Shown: piece by piece, positions 50,588 through 58,560 of the stretch
How positions within the stretch are numbered: the first letter of the stretch is position 1
Layout: every line of letters starts with the position of its first letter
DNA from: Verrucomicrobiota bacterium
GTDB lineage: Bacteria > Verrucomicrobiota > Verrucomicrobiia > Verrucomicrobiales > Verrucomicrobiaceae
Length of the DNA: 64,000 nt
Direction: 5' to 3'
Assembly: GCA_017301975.1 (NCBI GenBank)
Contig: JAFLEI010000015.1
Span: 86,682 to 150,681, forward strand
The notes under the pieces: model-generated
Database searches by the model: none
The model's input: the letters and a program-made list of their open reading frames with translations, nothing else
What the model was told of the DNA's origin: nothing
Translations under genes and position numbers: made by a program

Positions 50588-51403
50588 TCAAAACGGCTCT
50601 GCCAATACATCCATGCTGCCACGCCGGGAAATACGCGCGAGGGCCTTTTCATCAAAAGGCCTGCCCGAGGGCAGCGTGGTCAGGCGATAACCGGGGCCAA
50701 GGAGATCGGTGTAATCTTTGAGGGTGAGGCGTTGCTCCTCCAGCAGGTAGGGGCAAATTTCCAGAATGATCCGGGGGCGGCTGGTGGCGATGAGCTTTTG
50801 AGCGCCTCCGAGCACTTCGTATTCATGGCCGTCCGTGTCGATCTTGATGAGGTGCACCTTGGGAATCTGGTGGGCAGCCACGTAGTCGTCCAAGCTCGTG
50901 CGGGCGGTTGTTGACTCCATTTTGAGGCCGAAATGCGTGTCGTGGGCCTCGCCCGCCGGAGGGCCGTCCACACGCCAACTGGCGTAGGCCTGCGCTTCCG
51001 GCATGACTCCCCAGGAGCTGCCGACGAAGCACGGGTTCACCACCACGCGTGCGGCGAGTGCGGGATTCAGCGACAGGTTATGCCGGAGCTTTTCCAGCGC
51101 GTAATGAGTGGGCTCGAAGCAGTGAAACTGCGCGGAGGTATGGCGCCGGGCGAGGGGCAGAGTGATGGCGCCGATGTTTGCCCCCACATCAAAAATGACG
51201 GCGTCAGTCGGGCCCGGCGAGACTGAGACGACGTGATCTTGAAATCCGCCGAAGAGGAAAATGGCGAGATCGATGCCCTCGCGCAAATCGAGCTGGAACC
51301 GAACGCCCGAGCGAGTCACGAGCTGGGAGTCGCTCAAGCGGGCGAGTTTCAGCAAGCGGTAGAGGACGCGAGCGAGCTTGATTTTGGACTCCGTGGAAAG
51401 CAA
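50588..51403 (-). CDS. FkbM-family SAM-dependent methyltransferase
   Basis: 271 residues. SAM-binding glycine loop VIFDVGANIGAITLPLAR, acidic end of strand 2 FHCFEPTHYALEKL, and the FkbM region HLIKIDTDGHEYEVLGGA. FkbM-type enzymes add O-methyl groups to sugars or polyketides; next to two glycosyltransferases a sugar is the likely target. 31 bp to the TMTC gene, 21 bp from the preceding fusion gene. Confidence 0.9.
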   Translation of the reverse strand: MLSTESKIKLARVLYRLLKLARLSDSQLVTRSGVRFQLDLREGIDLAIFLFGGFQDHVVSVSPGPTDAVIFDVGANIGAITLPLARRHTSAQFHCFEPTHYALEKLRHNLSLNPALAARVVVNPCFVGSSWGVMPEAQAYASWRVDGPPAGEAHDTHFGLKMESTTARTSLDDYVAAHQIPKVHLIKIDTDGHEYEVLGGAQKLIATSRPRIILEICPYLLEEQRLTLKDYTDLLGPGYRLTTLPSGRPFDEKALARISRRGSMDVLAEPF

Positions 51404-51424
51404 AAGAATGTGGTGGGTGGAGGT

Positions 51425-52882
51425 TCAGGCGAACTTGAGTTTTCTGGCTGCGAACCAAACCATGCGCAGCAGCAACCAGCCGTGCGACCAGCGATGAATG
51501 TTCGTGGAGCCGTAAGTGCGGTCGCCGTAATGAACGGGGACATCCATGATGCGCAGGCCGAGCTTTTCCGCACCGAAGAGGAGATCGAAATCACCGAAGG
51601 GATCGAAATCGCCAAAGTAGACGCGCCCTGCCGCGAGCCGTTCGTAGTTTTGCCGGAGCATGGCCTTGGAACCACAGAGGGTGTCCTTGACGGGCTGGCC
51701 TAGCAGCCAAGAAAAAATCAGGCCAAAAGCCTTGTTGGCACAGAGATTGAGAAACCGCATGGCCTGCTGCTGCATGGGATAGACGAGTCTGACGCCATTG
51801 GCGAACTCCGCCTTTCCTGAGGCGATGGCGGCGTAGAATTTGGGCAGTTCCTCCGGCTGCACGGTGAGGTCTGCATCCAGGATCATGACGATGTCCCCGG
51901 TGGCGGCAGCGAAGCCCGTGCGAACGGCGTCCCCCTTCCCCTTGCCAGACTGCTGAAGGCAGGTGATGCGCCTGTCAGGGAAGGCGTGCCGCACGCGCTG
52001 AATTTCCTCCCAGGTGTTGTCGGTGGAATGGCCTTCCACGAAGATGATCTCGGTGCCTGCGCCCATCACGGGGGTGCGGGCCACAGCCGCCTCGATATTG
52101 CCGGCCTCATTGCGTGCAGGAATGATGACGGAGACGGACAACGGCTTGCGCGTGACCGGCGGCAGAGGCCGTGCGGTGGAGAAAATGGCCAGGCAGAAGG
52201 GCTGCAGCAGCGGCGACAGCCAGCGATTGAGGAAGCCTTCCAGTCCAAGCGCGCGAAACGGCCAAAGGATGCGGCTGGAACTTCCAACCTCCTCCCAGCC
52301 TGACAGGGCGAGCAGATTGCGCACATCATCGTGAGAGAGCCAGTTGGTCTCTGGCTGGGGGGTGCGCATGCCAGCCAGCGCAGCCAAGGCGGAGAGCGGT
52401 CGCCATAGGTTGTTGAAAAAATTGACGATGAGCCGGGTGCGCTCATGACTCACGTGATGAAGCCGCTCAAAGATCATCTGCACATCGGCGGCGTGATTGA
52501 TGGTCTCCGAAATGATGATGAAGTCGAACTGCTGACCGAGTGACAACGCCTCGCCGGCCTGAACGTGGAACTCGCCTTCGGGCAGGCGCTCGCGTGCTTT
52601 TTGAATCTGACGCTCGGACAAATCCACGCCGACACGCTTCCGCCCATGCAGCAGTGAGAGAAGCCTGCCATCGCCACAGCCGATTTCCAAGACCGTGGCG
52701 TCCGGCGGAATTTGGAGATTGTAGTAACGAGCCAGCATTTCGTGATATGACTGAGCCGCCCAGCCTCGCCGCAACGCGGGGTCGTCATAGAATTCAGCCA
52801 AGGACAGCAGCCGCTCAGCCACCCCAGGAGGAAGCGTGGCAAGATCTGGCGCAGGCGCCTCGGCTGGTTTCTGAAAAGTCAT
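51425..52882 (-). CDS. Methyltransferase-glycosyltransferase 2 fusion protein
   Basis: 485 residues. Residues about 1-245: class I methyltransferase (VLEIGCGDGRLLSLL, GVDLSERQIQKAR, IIISETINHAADV). Residues about 250-480: GT-A family 2 transferase similar to dolichol/polyprenyl-phosphate hexose synthases (VSVIIPARNEAGNIEAAV, GKGKGDAVRTGFAAATGDI, ILDADLTVQPEEL with the metal-binding DAD, and TLCGSKAM). The fusion puts sugar transfer to a lipid carrier and a methylation in one polypeptide, possibly supplying the TMTC-like enzyme. First gene of a three-gene transcript. Confidence 0.9.
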   Translation of the reverse strand: MTFQKPAEAPAPDLATLPPGVAERLLSLAEFYDDPALRRGWAAQSYHEMLARYYNLQIPPDATVLEIGCGDGRLLSLLHGRKRVGVDLSERQIQKARERLPEGEFHVQAGEALSLGQQFDFIIISETINHAADVQMIFERLHHVSHERTRLIVNFFNNLWRPLSALAALAGMRTPQPETNWLSHDDVRNLLALSGWEEVGSSSRILWPFRALGLEGFLNRWLSPLLQPFCLAIFSTARPLPPVTRKPLSVSVIIPARNEAGNIEAAVARTPVMGAGTEIIFVEGHSTDNTWEEIQRVRHAFPDRRITCLQQSGKGKGDAVRTGFAAATGDIVMILDADLTVQPEELPKFYAAIASGKAEFANGVRLVYPMQQQAMRFLNLCANKAFGLIFSWLLGQPVKDTLCGSKAMLRQNYERLAAGRVYFGDFDPFGDFDLLFGAEKLGLRIMDVPVHYGDRTYGSTNIHRWSHGWLLLRMVWFAARKLKFA

Positions 52883-53080
52883 GGACCGACATCATGGCAT
52901 CATCTTTTCAAAAGTGCATGATTTTCATCCGGCCGTGAATGAGCGAATACCGGACGCGGCCTTTTCCAGGCCAAAGGGTATTGAAGTTTGCATCTTAGAC
53001 TGGCACTCGTGGAATTCGCCTGAGCTTGTGTGTATCTGGATTTGGGGGCGCACCGGGAAGCGAGCGCAGGCAGCAGCGGA

Positions 53081-53225
53081 GCGGCGAGCAGACGCTGCTG
53101 GAGGACGCGGTGGCGAAGGGGGCTCTGGGTTTGCTTCCCAGAGGGATGCGTGTTGTACCAGGGTAGCCTCGCTGAGGCTCGGCAACCCTTCGCTATGATG
53201 CGGAAGGCCGTTGACCTTCAAGATG
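53081..53225 (+). repeat. Repeat B, copy 5 (two-hairpin element)
   Basis: Leader AGACGCTGCTGG and CTGGGTTTGCTTCCC. Hairpin 1: CCAGGGTA, GCCTCGCTGAGGC, GGCAACCC, then TTCGCTATGATGCG. Hairpin 2: AAGGCCGTTGACCTT with a single mismatch. 85 bp beyond the PQQ-propeller gene stop. The rest of spacer 52883-53080 holds no recognisable gene. Confidence 0.85.
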
Positions 53226-53243
53226 AAAAAGTCAGTCTATTAT

Positions 53244-53320
53244 GCAGATCTCAATACTGTAGTGCAGACCCCGATGCTGTAGCGCAGACCTCGATACTGT
53301 GGTGCAGACCTCAATACTGG
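53244..53320. repeat. 20-bp tandem repeat, 3.85 copies, spanning a stop codon
   Basis: Units start with GCAGA at 53244, 53264, 53284 and 53304 (consensus GCAGACCTCRATACTGTRGT). The last unit lies in the 3' end of the PQQ-propeller gene and contains its final codons and TGA stop (53311-53313), so the tract looks like repeated duplication of the gene's terminal 20 bp. Confidence 0.9.
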
Positions 53321-55650
53321 CGGGCTTTGACGACTTTCACGAGGGGACGGTAGCCGTATTCATTGAGGAGGGCGATGGCACCGCGATCGGTGGAGTCGCG
53401 GGCGACGTCTGACCAGGAGTTGAGGGCGTTGTAGATGCTGTCCATGGCGGCTTCGAGGGATTCGGCGCGAGTGGCGGCATCGTGGGATTTGTACAGGGAC
53501 TCGATGGCGCTGATGTAGTGGAAGGTGAATTCGAGGCGCTTGGCATTGTAGAGGGTGAAGGTGCGGGAGCCTTCGCGGGCGCGGGTGTTGGCGCGGTACA
53601 TTTCGTTCATGGCGGTGGCGTAGAATGTTTTGGCCTCCGTGAGCCATTCGGGGAGGGCTTTCCTGGAGTTCAGGTGGCGCAGGAGCATGTCGGGCGCGGG
53701 GATGCCGAGAGTGGGGTCGTTTTTGGCGATGAGCTGTGAGGCTTTGTCGATGGCCTGGAAGCCGAGCCACATGCGCTCGGAGACGCCTTCACCGCACATG
53801 GGTGTGACGAAATCACTCAGGGCTTTTTCACTGGCGAAGTCGTTTTTGGGAAGGACGGATGTGGCTACGGGCTCTGCGGTGGTGATTTCGAAACCGAGCT
53901 TGCCGGCGTGCTCGCGGAAGCGCGCGGTGATGGCGGCGACGTCGGGATTTTCGAAGATGGAGGCACCGTGGAAGGCTTTGCGGCCGCCGGTGTCGCCATC
54001 AACGCGGATGGGGGGGAAGGGCGCGATTTTGGCGGGGATGGCGATGGTGGTGTATTTTAGCTTTTGGAGGCGCTGGAGGAGCTGTTCGAGTTCGTCCTGA
54101 GTCCAGGATTCCTGGCCCATGGCGTTGCCAGTGTAGCCATTCCAGACACGCGAGCCATGAGGTGGCTGGGCGGTGATGAGTTCGATGGTGTCTGACGGGG
54201 TGGTCCCCTTCCCTGCGACTGCGAGCGCAGGTGCGGAGGTGGTGGCGGAGACGCAGAGGAGGCTTTCGCGAGTACGGACGAAAAGGCGGCCATCGGCGAT
54301 GGCGGGGGTAGCGATGATTTCTTCGCCCATGTCGTGCTTGGCGAGGACTTTGAGCTGGGGTGCGTCTTCGAGCTCGACAATGAAGCCGTTCTTGGCGGCG
54401 ATGTAGACCTTGCCAGCGGCTGCGATGGGGGAGGCGAAGTAGTCGCCGAAGTTGCCGAGGCGGCTGCGGTCCCAGAGGGTTTTGCCGTCCTTGGCGTCAT
54501 AGCAGCTCGACATGCCGCCGCTTTTGACGACGTAGATGCGGTTGTTGAAGAAGAGGGGTGAGGAGAGGTTTGAGGGGGTTTTGGGATCGATGTTCCAGAG
54601 GACGTGGGTCTTGGTGACATCGCCCGTGCCGCCGCCTTTGATGGCCTGGATGATGTTGCCGCCGGCGGCCATGTTGTCGGGAGACTGAAAGGCGGTGTCG
54701 ATTTCTTCGGGGCCGATGACTTTGTCGCCGTTTTTATCGGAGGCGTCGAAGCGTTCGTGGAACTCTTTGGGAGTTTCCTCACGGGAGAGGATTTTGTCCT
54801 GGTTGGTGTCGAGCCATTCGAGCAGGGCGTGCTTCAAGGTGCGGGTGGAATCGCCATAGCTCTGCACGGCGACGTAGATGACGCCGTCATGCACGACGGG
54901 TGAGGTCATGATGGTGCGGAGGAGGGTGTTGCAGGTCCAGATTTCTTTGCCGGTGGCGGGATCGTAGCCTTTCAATTTGCCGCTGCCGGCGATGACGAGA
55001 TCGGTGCGGCCATTGGCCTCGCAGAGGACAGGGAGCGCGTAGCCGGCGAGCATGTCTTTGCGCGGGGTCTTCCATTTTTCTTTGCCGGTTTTTGCATCGA
55101 CGGCGAGGACGAAGGGGGCGAGGTCGTCGTCCTGACAGAAGATGACGGTGTCTTTGTAAACGATGGGGGATGAGGCGGCGCCCCAGTCCATGAGATAAGC
55201 GGGGCGTGTCATGGTGTGCCGCCAGACTTCTTTGCCGGTGGTGAAGTCGAAGGCGAGGAGACCGATGGTGCTGAAATAGACGTAGACGCGCTCGCCATCG
55301 GTGGCGGGAGTGGAGGAGGCGTGGCTGTTGGGCGGGGTGATGCGAGGGAGGGTGCCGGTGTCGAATTCGCTGCGCCAAAGTTGTTTGCCGGTGGTGGCGT
55401 CAAAGCTGAAGACGCCGAGTTTTTGGTCTCCGAGCATGGCGGTGGTGAAGACATGGCCGTTCTTCACGATGGGTGAGCCGATGCCGTCGCCGATTTTGGC
55501 TTTCCAGGCGATGTTTTTTTCGGCGGAGAATTCCGGGGGGAGATTTTTGGAGGAGGAGACTCCTGTGCCATTGGAGCCGCGGAATTGGGGCCAGTCCTCG
55601 GCGTGGAGGGTGATGGAGAGGAGCAGGGCGATGAGGAGGATGCGATGCAT
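53311..55650 (-). CDS. Secreted PQQ-type propeller protein with EF-hand insert and unknown C-terminal domain
   Basis: 779 residues with signal peptide (MHRILLIALLLSITLHAED). The opening WPQFRGSNGTGVS and repeated blades (DATTGKQLW, DFTTGKEVWRH, DAKTGKEKWKTP, DPATGKEIW) mark a PQQ/quinoprotein-like propeller to about residue 480. It is interrupted at about 280-320 by two EF-hand loops (DTNQDKILSREE, DKNGDKVIGPEE). Residues about 500-779 form a mostly helical region I do not recognise. No quinone-ligand residues can be assigned, so substrate binding rather than dehydrogenation is possible. Confidence 0.85.
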   Translation of the reverse strand: MHRILLIALLLSITLHAEDWPQFRGSNGTGVSSSKNLPPEFSAEKNIAWKAKIGDGIGSPIVKNGHVFTTAMLGDQKLGVFSFDATTGKQLWRSEFDTGTLPRITPPNSHASSTPATDGERVYVYFSTIGLLAFDFTTGKEVWRHTMTRPAYLMDWGAASSPIVYKDTVIFCQDDDLAPFVLAVDAKTGKEKWKTPRKDMLAGYALPVLCEANGRTDLVIAGSGKLKGYDPATGKEIWTCNTLLRTIMTSPVVHDGVIYVAVQSYGDSTRTLKHALLEWLDTNQDKILSREETPKEFHERFDASDKNGDKVIGPEEIDTAFQSPDNMAAGGNIIQAIKGGGTGDVTKTHVLWNIDPKTPSNLSSPLFFNNRIYVVKSGGMSSCYDAKDGKTLWDRSRLGNFGDYFASPIAAAGKVYIAAKNGFIVELEDAPQLKVLAKHDMGEEIIATPAIADGRLFVRTRESLLCVSATTSAPALAVAGKGTTPSDTIELITAQPPHGSRVWNGYTGNAMGQESWTQDELEQLLQRLQKLKYTTIAIPAKIAPFPPIRVDGDTGGRKAFHGASIFENPDVAAITARFREHAGKLGFEITTAEPVATSVLPKNDFASEKALSDFVTPMCGEGVSERMWLGFQAIDKASQLIAKNDPTLGIPAPDMLLRHLNSRKALPEWLTEAKTFYATAMNEMYRANTRAREGSRTFTLYNAKRLEFTFHYISAIESLYKSHDAATRAESLEAAMDSIYNALNSWSDVARDSTDRGAIALLNEYGYRPLVKVVKARQY

Positions 55651-55710
55651 GAAGGGCGCTAGGTTAAAGGTGTTGATCTTGGGAGGCAGGGCACACGGGA
55701 AGCGGCGGTG

Positions 55711-55855
55711 GTGCGGTGAAGACGCTGCTGGTGGGCGCGGCGGGGGAAGAAGGCGCTGGGTTTGCTTTCCGGAGGTTTGCCGTGAGGTACCAGGGGAGCC
55801 TCGCCAAGGCTCGGCACCCCTTCGCTATGATGCGCAGTCCCGTTGGGACTGGTGC
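55711..55855 (+). repeat. Repeat B, copy 6 (two-hairpin element)
   Basis: Leader AGACGCTGCTGG and GCTGGGTTTGCTTTCC. Hairpin 1: CCAGGGGA, GCCTCGCCAAGGC, GGCACCCC; the T-A pair of copies 2 and 5 is G-C here, a compensatory change. Hairpin 2: AGTCCCGTTGGGACT. 123 bp beyond the DUF1501 stop; rest of spacer 55651-55977 without recognised features. Confidence 0.85.
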
Positions 55856-55977
55856 GAGTTCGGGTGCGGTCTCTGTGAAGGAATTCTGGAGTCCAAAATG
55901 GGAGGAGCCGGCAGGTGCGAAATGCACATTCAAGAGGCTCAGCCGAATGCCATTCAGATGATGCATAAGCAAGGGGA

Positions 55978-57411
55978 TCAGCCGAAGAGCTCGGTGAGGG
56001 GCTTGCCTTCATCGAGGAGGTTGTAGGCGCGGCCGAGCTTGTCTTTGGCTTCGAGGTCCTTGATGCCCATGGCGTAATAGACGGTCTTGGTGATGTCTTC
56101 GGGACGGATGGGGCGGTCCTTGGGGAGTTCGGCGCGGGCGTCGGTTTCGCCGACGACCTGGCCGCCGCGAATACCAGCGCCTGCCATGAGGACGCTCATG
56201 CAGGAGGTCCAGTGATCGCGCCCGGCACCGATGGTGCCGCCGGAGCGGCGGTCGCCGACTTTGGGCATGCGGCCCATCTCGCTGGTGACCATGACGAGGG
56301 TTTCGTCGAGCAGGCCGCGTGAGGACAAATCTTCGAGGAAGGCGGAGAAGCAGCGGTCAAACTGCGGGAGGAGATTCTCACGCAGGCAGTTGAAGTTGTT
56401 GCCATGTGTATCCCAGCTGCCCGCGCTTTTGCATTTCTTTGCCAGGTTTTCATCGCCCATCCAAAAGACGGTGATGAAGGGCACTCCGGCCTCCACCATG
56501 CGACGCGCCATGAGCAGACTCATGCCGTTGATGTCCTGGCCATAGCGTTCGCGCAGGGCCAGCGGCTCGGATTCGATGTCGAATGCATTCGTGGTGCTGC
56601 TGGATGAGAGCAGGTCAAAGGCGCGCTCCTGCTGCTTCACGTAATTTTGCACCGCCAGCTCCTGATCGAGCTCACGCCGTGCGCCGTTCAGCGCGGCGAG
56701 CAAAGCCTTGCGGTCCTGCATGCGCTGTGCGGTCACGCTGCCGGACATGGAGATGGTGGGTGCGGCAAACTTCAGCGGCGTGTCGAAACGACCGTTGAGG
56801 AAAAAGGGATCGTGCTCCATGCCGATGCGCCCGGCAAACTGACCGGGGCGCGTGAAGGGCAGCTTGCTGGGCTTGTGCGGGAGGGTGATGAGGGAGGGAA
56901 GCGATGGGTGCTGCGGACGCTTCATCGACACCACGCTGCCCATGTAGGGCCAGTCTTCGGGATAGGGGCGGCGGTCGTTGCCCTGCTGCTTGAAGGTGAT
57001 GTCAGGCGCATGGCCGGTGAGGTTGTAATAGTAGCCGGCATGGTGGTCGCCAGTGGCAAGGCCGCCATCCGTGACGCCGTGGACGAGGGCGAAGTTGTGC
57101 GCCTGTTTGGCGAGCAGGGGCAGGTGCTCGCACAAAACGATGTCATCTCCGGTGGTGCGGATGGGCTTGAACTCACCGCGGTACTCCAGCGGGGCGTGCG
57201 GTTTCATGTCCCACATGTCGATGTGGGATGCGCCGCCGCAGAGAAAGAACAGCACGGTTGATTTCGCCGGCTTCGCCAAGGTGGGCGCGGCAACACCGGG
57301 ACCGGTGGAAGCAAGCGCGCCGCCCCTGAAGCCGAGGGATGCGAGTCCCATCGTCGAGGCCGTAAGAAAGGCCCGGCGATCCATGGATGGACGAAACAGC
57401 GGTGGTGGCAT
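55978..57411 (-). CDS. DUF1501 secreted protein (Tat-exported), copy 3
   Basis: 477 residues from the ATG at 57411; an ATG at 57384 (MDRRAFL) is equally possible. Twin-arginine leader DRRAFLTASTMGLASLGFRG. Core motifs: FLCGGASHIDMWDMKPH, VMVTSEMGRMPK, GRDHWTSCMSV, MAGAGIRGG. Clearly more distant from the 13-16 kb pair than they are from each other. In many relatives this type is paired with a DUF1549/1553 gene, but none is adjacent here. A LysR gene is divergent 87 bp away. Confidence 0.9.
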   Translation of the reverse strand: MPPPLFRPSMDRRAFLTASTMGLASLGFRGGALASTGPGVAAPTLAKPAKSTVLFFLCGGASHIDMWDMKPHAPLEYRGEFKPIRTTGDDIVLCEHLPLLAKQAHNFALVHGVTDGGLATGDHHAGYYYNLTGHAPDITFKQQGNDRRPYPEDWPYMGSVVSMKRPQHPSLPSLITLPHKPSKLPFTRPGQFAGRIGMEHDPFFLNGRFDTPLKFAAPTISMSGSVTAQRMQDRKALLAALNGARRELDQELAVQNYVKQQERAFDLLSSSSTTNAFDIESEPLALRERYGQDINGMSLLMARRMVEAGVPFITVFWMGDENLAKKCKSAGSWDTHGNNFNCLRENLLPQFDRCFSAFLEDLSSRGLLDETLVMVTSEMGRMPKVGDRRSGGTIGAGRDHWTSCMSVLMAGAGIRGGQVVGETDARAELPKDRPIRPEDITKTVYYAMGIKDLEAKDKLGRAYNLLDEGKPLTELFG

Positions 57412-57498
57412 GACGCCTGCCTTCTACGTACTTAAACAAGCAGCCTTGCTAATTCGCAGGCGATTTGCGCACAATGCCGGAGTGTGGTCTGATCCAGT

Positions 57499-58401
57499 GT
57501 GGAATTTCACCAGCTTCGTTACTTTATCGCCGCCGCCGAGGATTTGAGCATTTCTGCTGCGGCGAAGCGTCTGCATGTCACTCAGCCAGCGCTGAGCCGG
57601 CAGATCGCGGTGCTGGAGACGGAGCTGGGGGTGCCGTTGTTTGACCGCATCCGGAAGCGTATTTATCTGACTGAGGCGGGGCGTTTTTTTCTGCCGAAGG
57701 CGAGGCAGATTGTGTGTGATGCGGAGACGAGTGCGCAGCAGCTGCGGGAGCAGTATGGGAAGGCGCGGCGGACGCTGCGGCTGGGATTTCTGGCTCCGTT
57801 TCTGGATGATCTGGTGGTGCCTGCGGTGAGGGAATTCCGGCAGCGGCACCCGAAGGCGCAGGTGAGCTTGTTTGAGCTGCCGCCGCGTGCGCAACTGGAC
57901 CGGCTGCGGAACCATGAGCTGGATGCGGCGATCCTGGGGAACATCTCGGAGAGTGATCGTACTTTTTTCAACACACGGACGCTGTCCCGGCATAAAATGG
58001 CGGCGCTGCTGCCCGAGGATCATGCGCTGGCGAAGAAGAAGGTGATCAAGCTGGCGGAGCTGAAGAATGAGAGGTGGGTGTCGCTGTCTGACACGTCTTT
58101 CCCGGGGCGGCGGGAGTTTTTGCGTTCGATTTGTCAGCATGCGGGGTTTGATCCGCAGATTGTGAGCGAGGTGGACTCTCTTTCGATGATGCTGGGGACG
58201 GTGACGACCCTGGGTGGGGTGGCGCTAATCCCCGGGCATGCGAGCAAGATGCCGCATGGCGGGTGTGTGTTTGTGCCGCTGGCTGCGCCGGTGCCGACGA
58301 CGGAGCTGCTGCTGGTGCTGCCGAAACAGGAGGCGAGCAAGGAGCTGACGACGCTGACGAGTTTGATCGCGGAGCTGGCGGTGCAGATTGCGAAGGGATA
58401 G
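57499..58401 (+). CDS. LysR-family transcriptional regulator
   Basis: 300 residues from a GTG at 57499. N-terminal winged HTH (MEFHQLRYFIAAAEDLSISA, AAKRLHVTQPALSRQIAVLE, PLFDRIRKRIYLTEAGRFFL). The effector-binding domain (about 92-300) resembles regulators of aromatic or organic-acid metabolism (CatR/BenM-like, LGFLAPFLDDLVVPAVREF). LysR proteins commonly control the divergent gene, here the DUF1501 gene, from the 87-bp shared spacer 57412-57498. The inducer is unknown. Confidence 0.95.
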   Translation: MEFHQLRYFIAAAEDLSISAAAKRLHVTQPALSRQIAVLETELGVPLFDRIRKRIYLTEAGRFFLPKARQIVCDAETSAQQLREQYGKARRTLRLGFLAPFLDDLVVPAVREFRQRHPKAQVSLFELPPRAQLDRLRNHELDAAILGNISESDRTFFNTRTLSRHKMAALLPEDHALAKKKVIKLAELKNERWVSLSDTSFPGRREFLRSICQHAGFDPQIVSEVDSLSMMLGTVTTLGGVALIPGHASKMPHGGCVFVPLAAPVPTTELLLVLPKQEASKELTTLTSLIAELAVQIAKG

Positions 58402-58409
58402 GGAGAGAA

Positions 58410-58531
58410 GTGCTGGCATCGCTACGCGATGCGCGGGCTATGAAGACCTGCTGACGAGGGGTGTCGCTGCGCTCAACCCCTCGTTACAGGCTGGGATGGC
58501 TCCGCCATCCGAGATGGCGGCCTCTATCGCG
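58410..58531. repeat. Row of short hairpins at a convergent junction
   Basis: Successive palindromes: CATCGCTACGCGATG; GAGGGGT-GTCGCTGCGCTCA-ACCCCTC; GGATGGCTCCGCCATCC. The first has the GCTACGC loop also seen at 38840 and 38920. Located between the LysR stop (58401) and class D hairpin 2. Confidence 0.65.
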
Positions 58532-58532
58532 G

Positions 58533-58560
58533 GGCTCATCTCGCGGAGCGAGATGGCTAC
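58533..58560. repeat. Class D hairpin 2, overlapping the trpC stop codon
   Basis: GGCTCATCTCGCGGAGCGAG followed by ATGGCTAC: stem CATCTCGC/GCGAGATG. It differs from 34357-34385 by one base. The CTA at 58557-58559 is the complement of the trpC TAG stop, so the repeat's edge supplies or abuts the stop codon. Confidence 0.75.

Noticed and set aside
53244..53320. CRISPR array
   Set aside because: The 20-bp units are directly adjacent with no spacers, so it is a simple tandem repeat.
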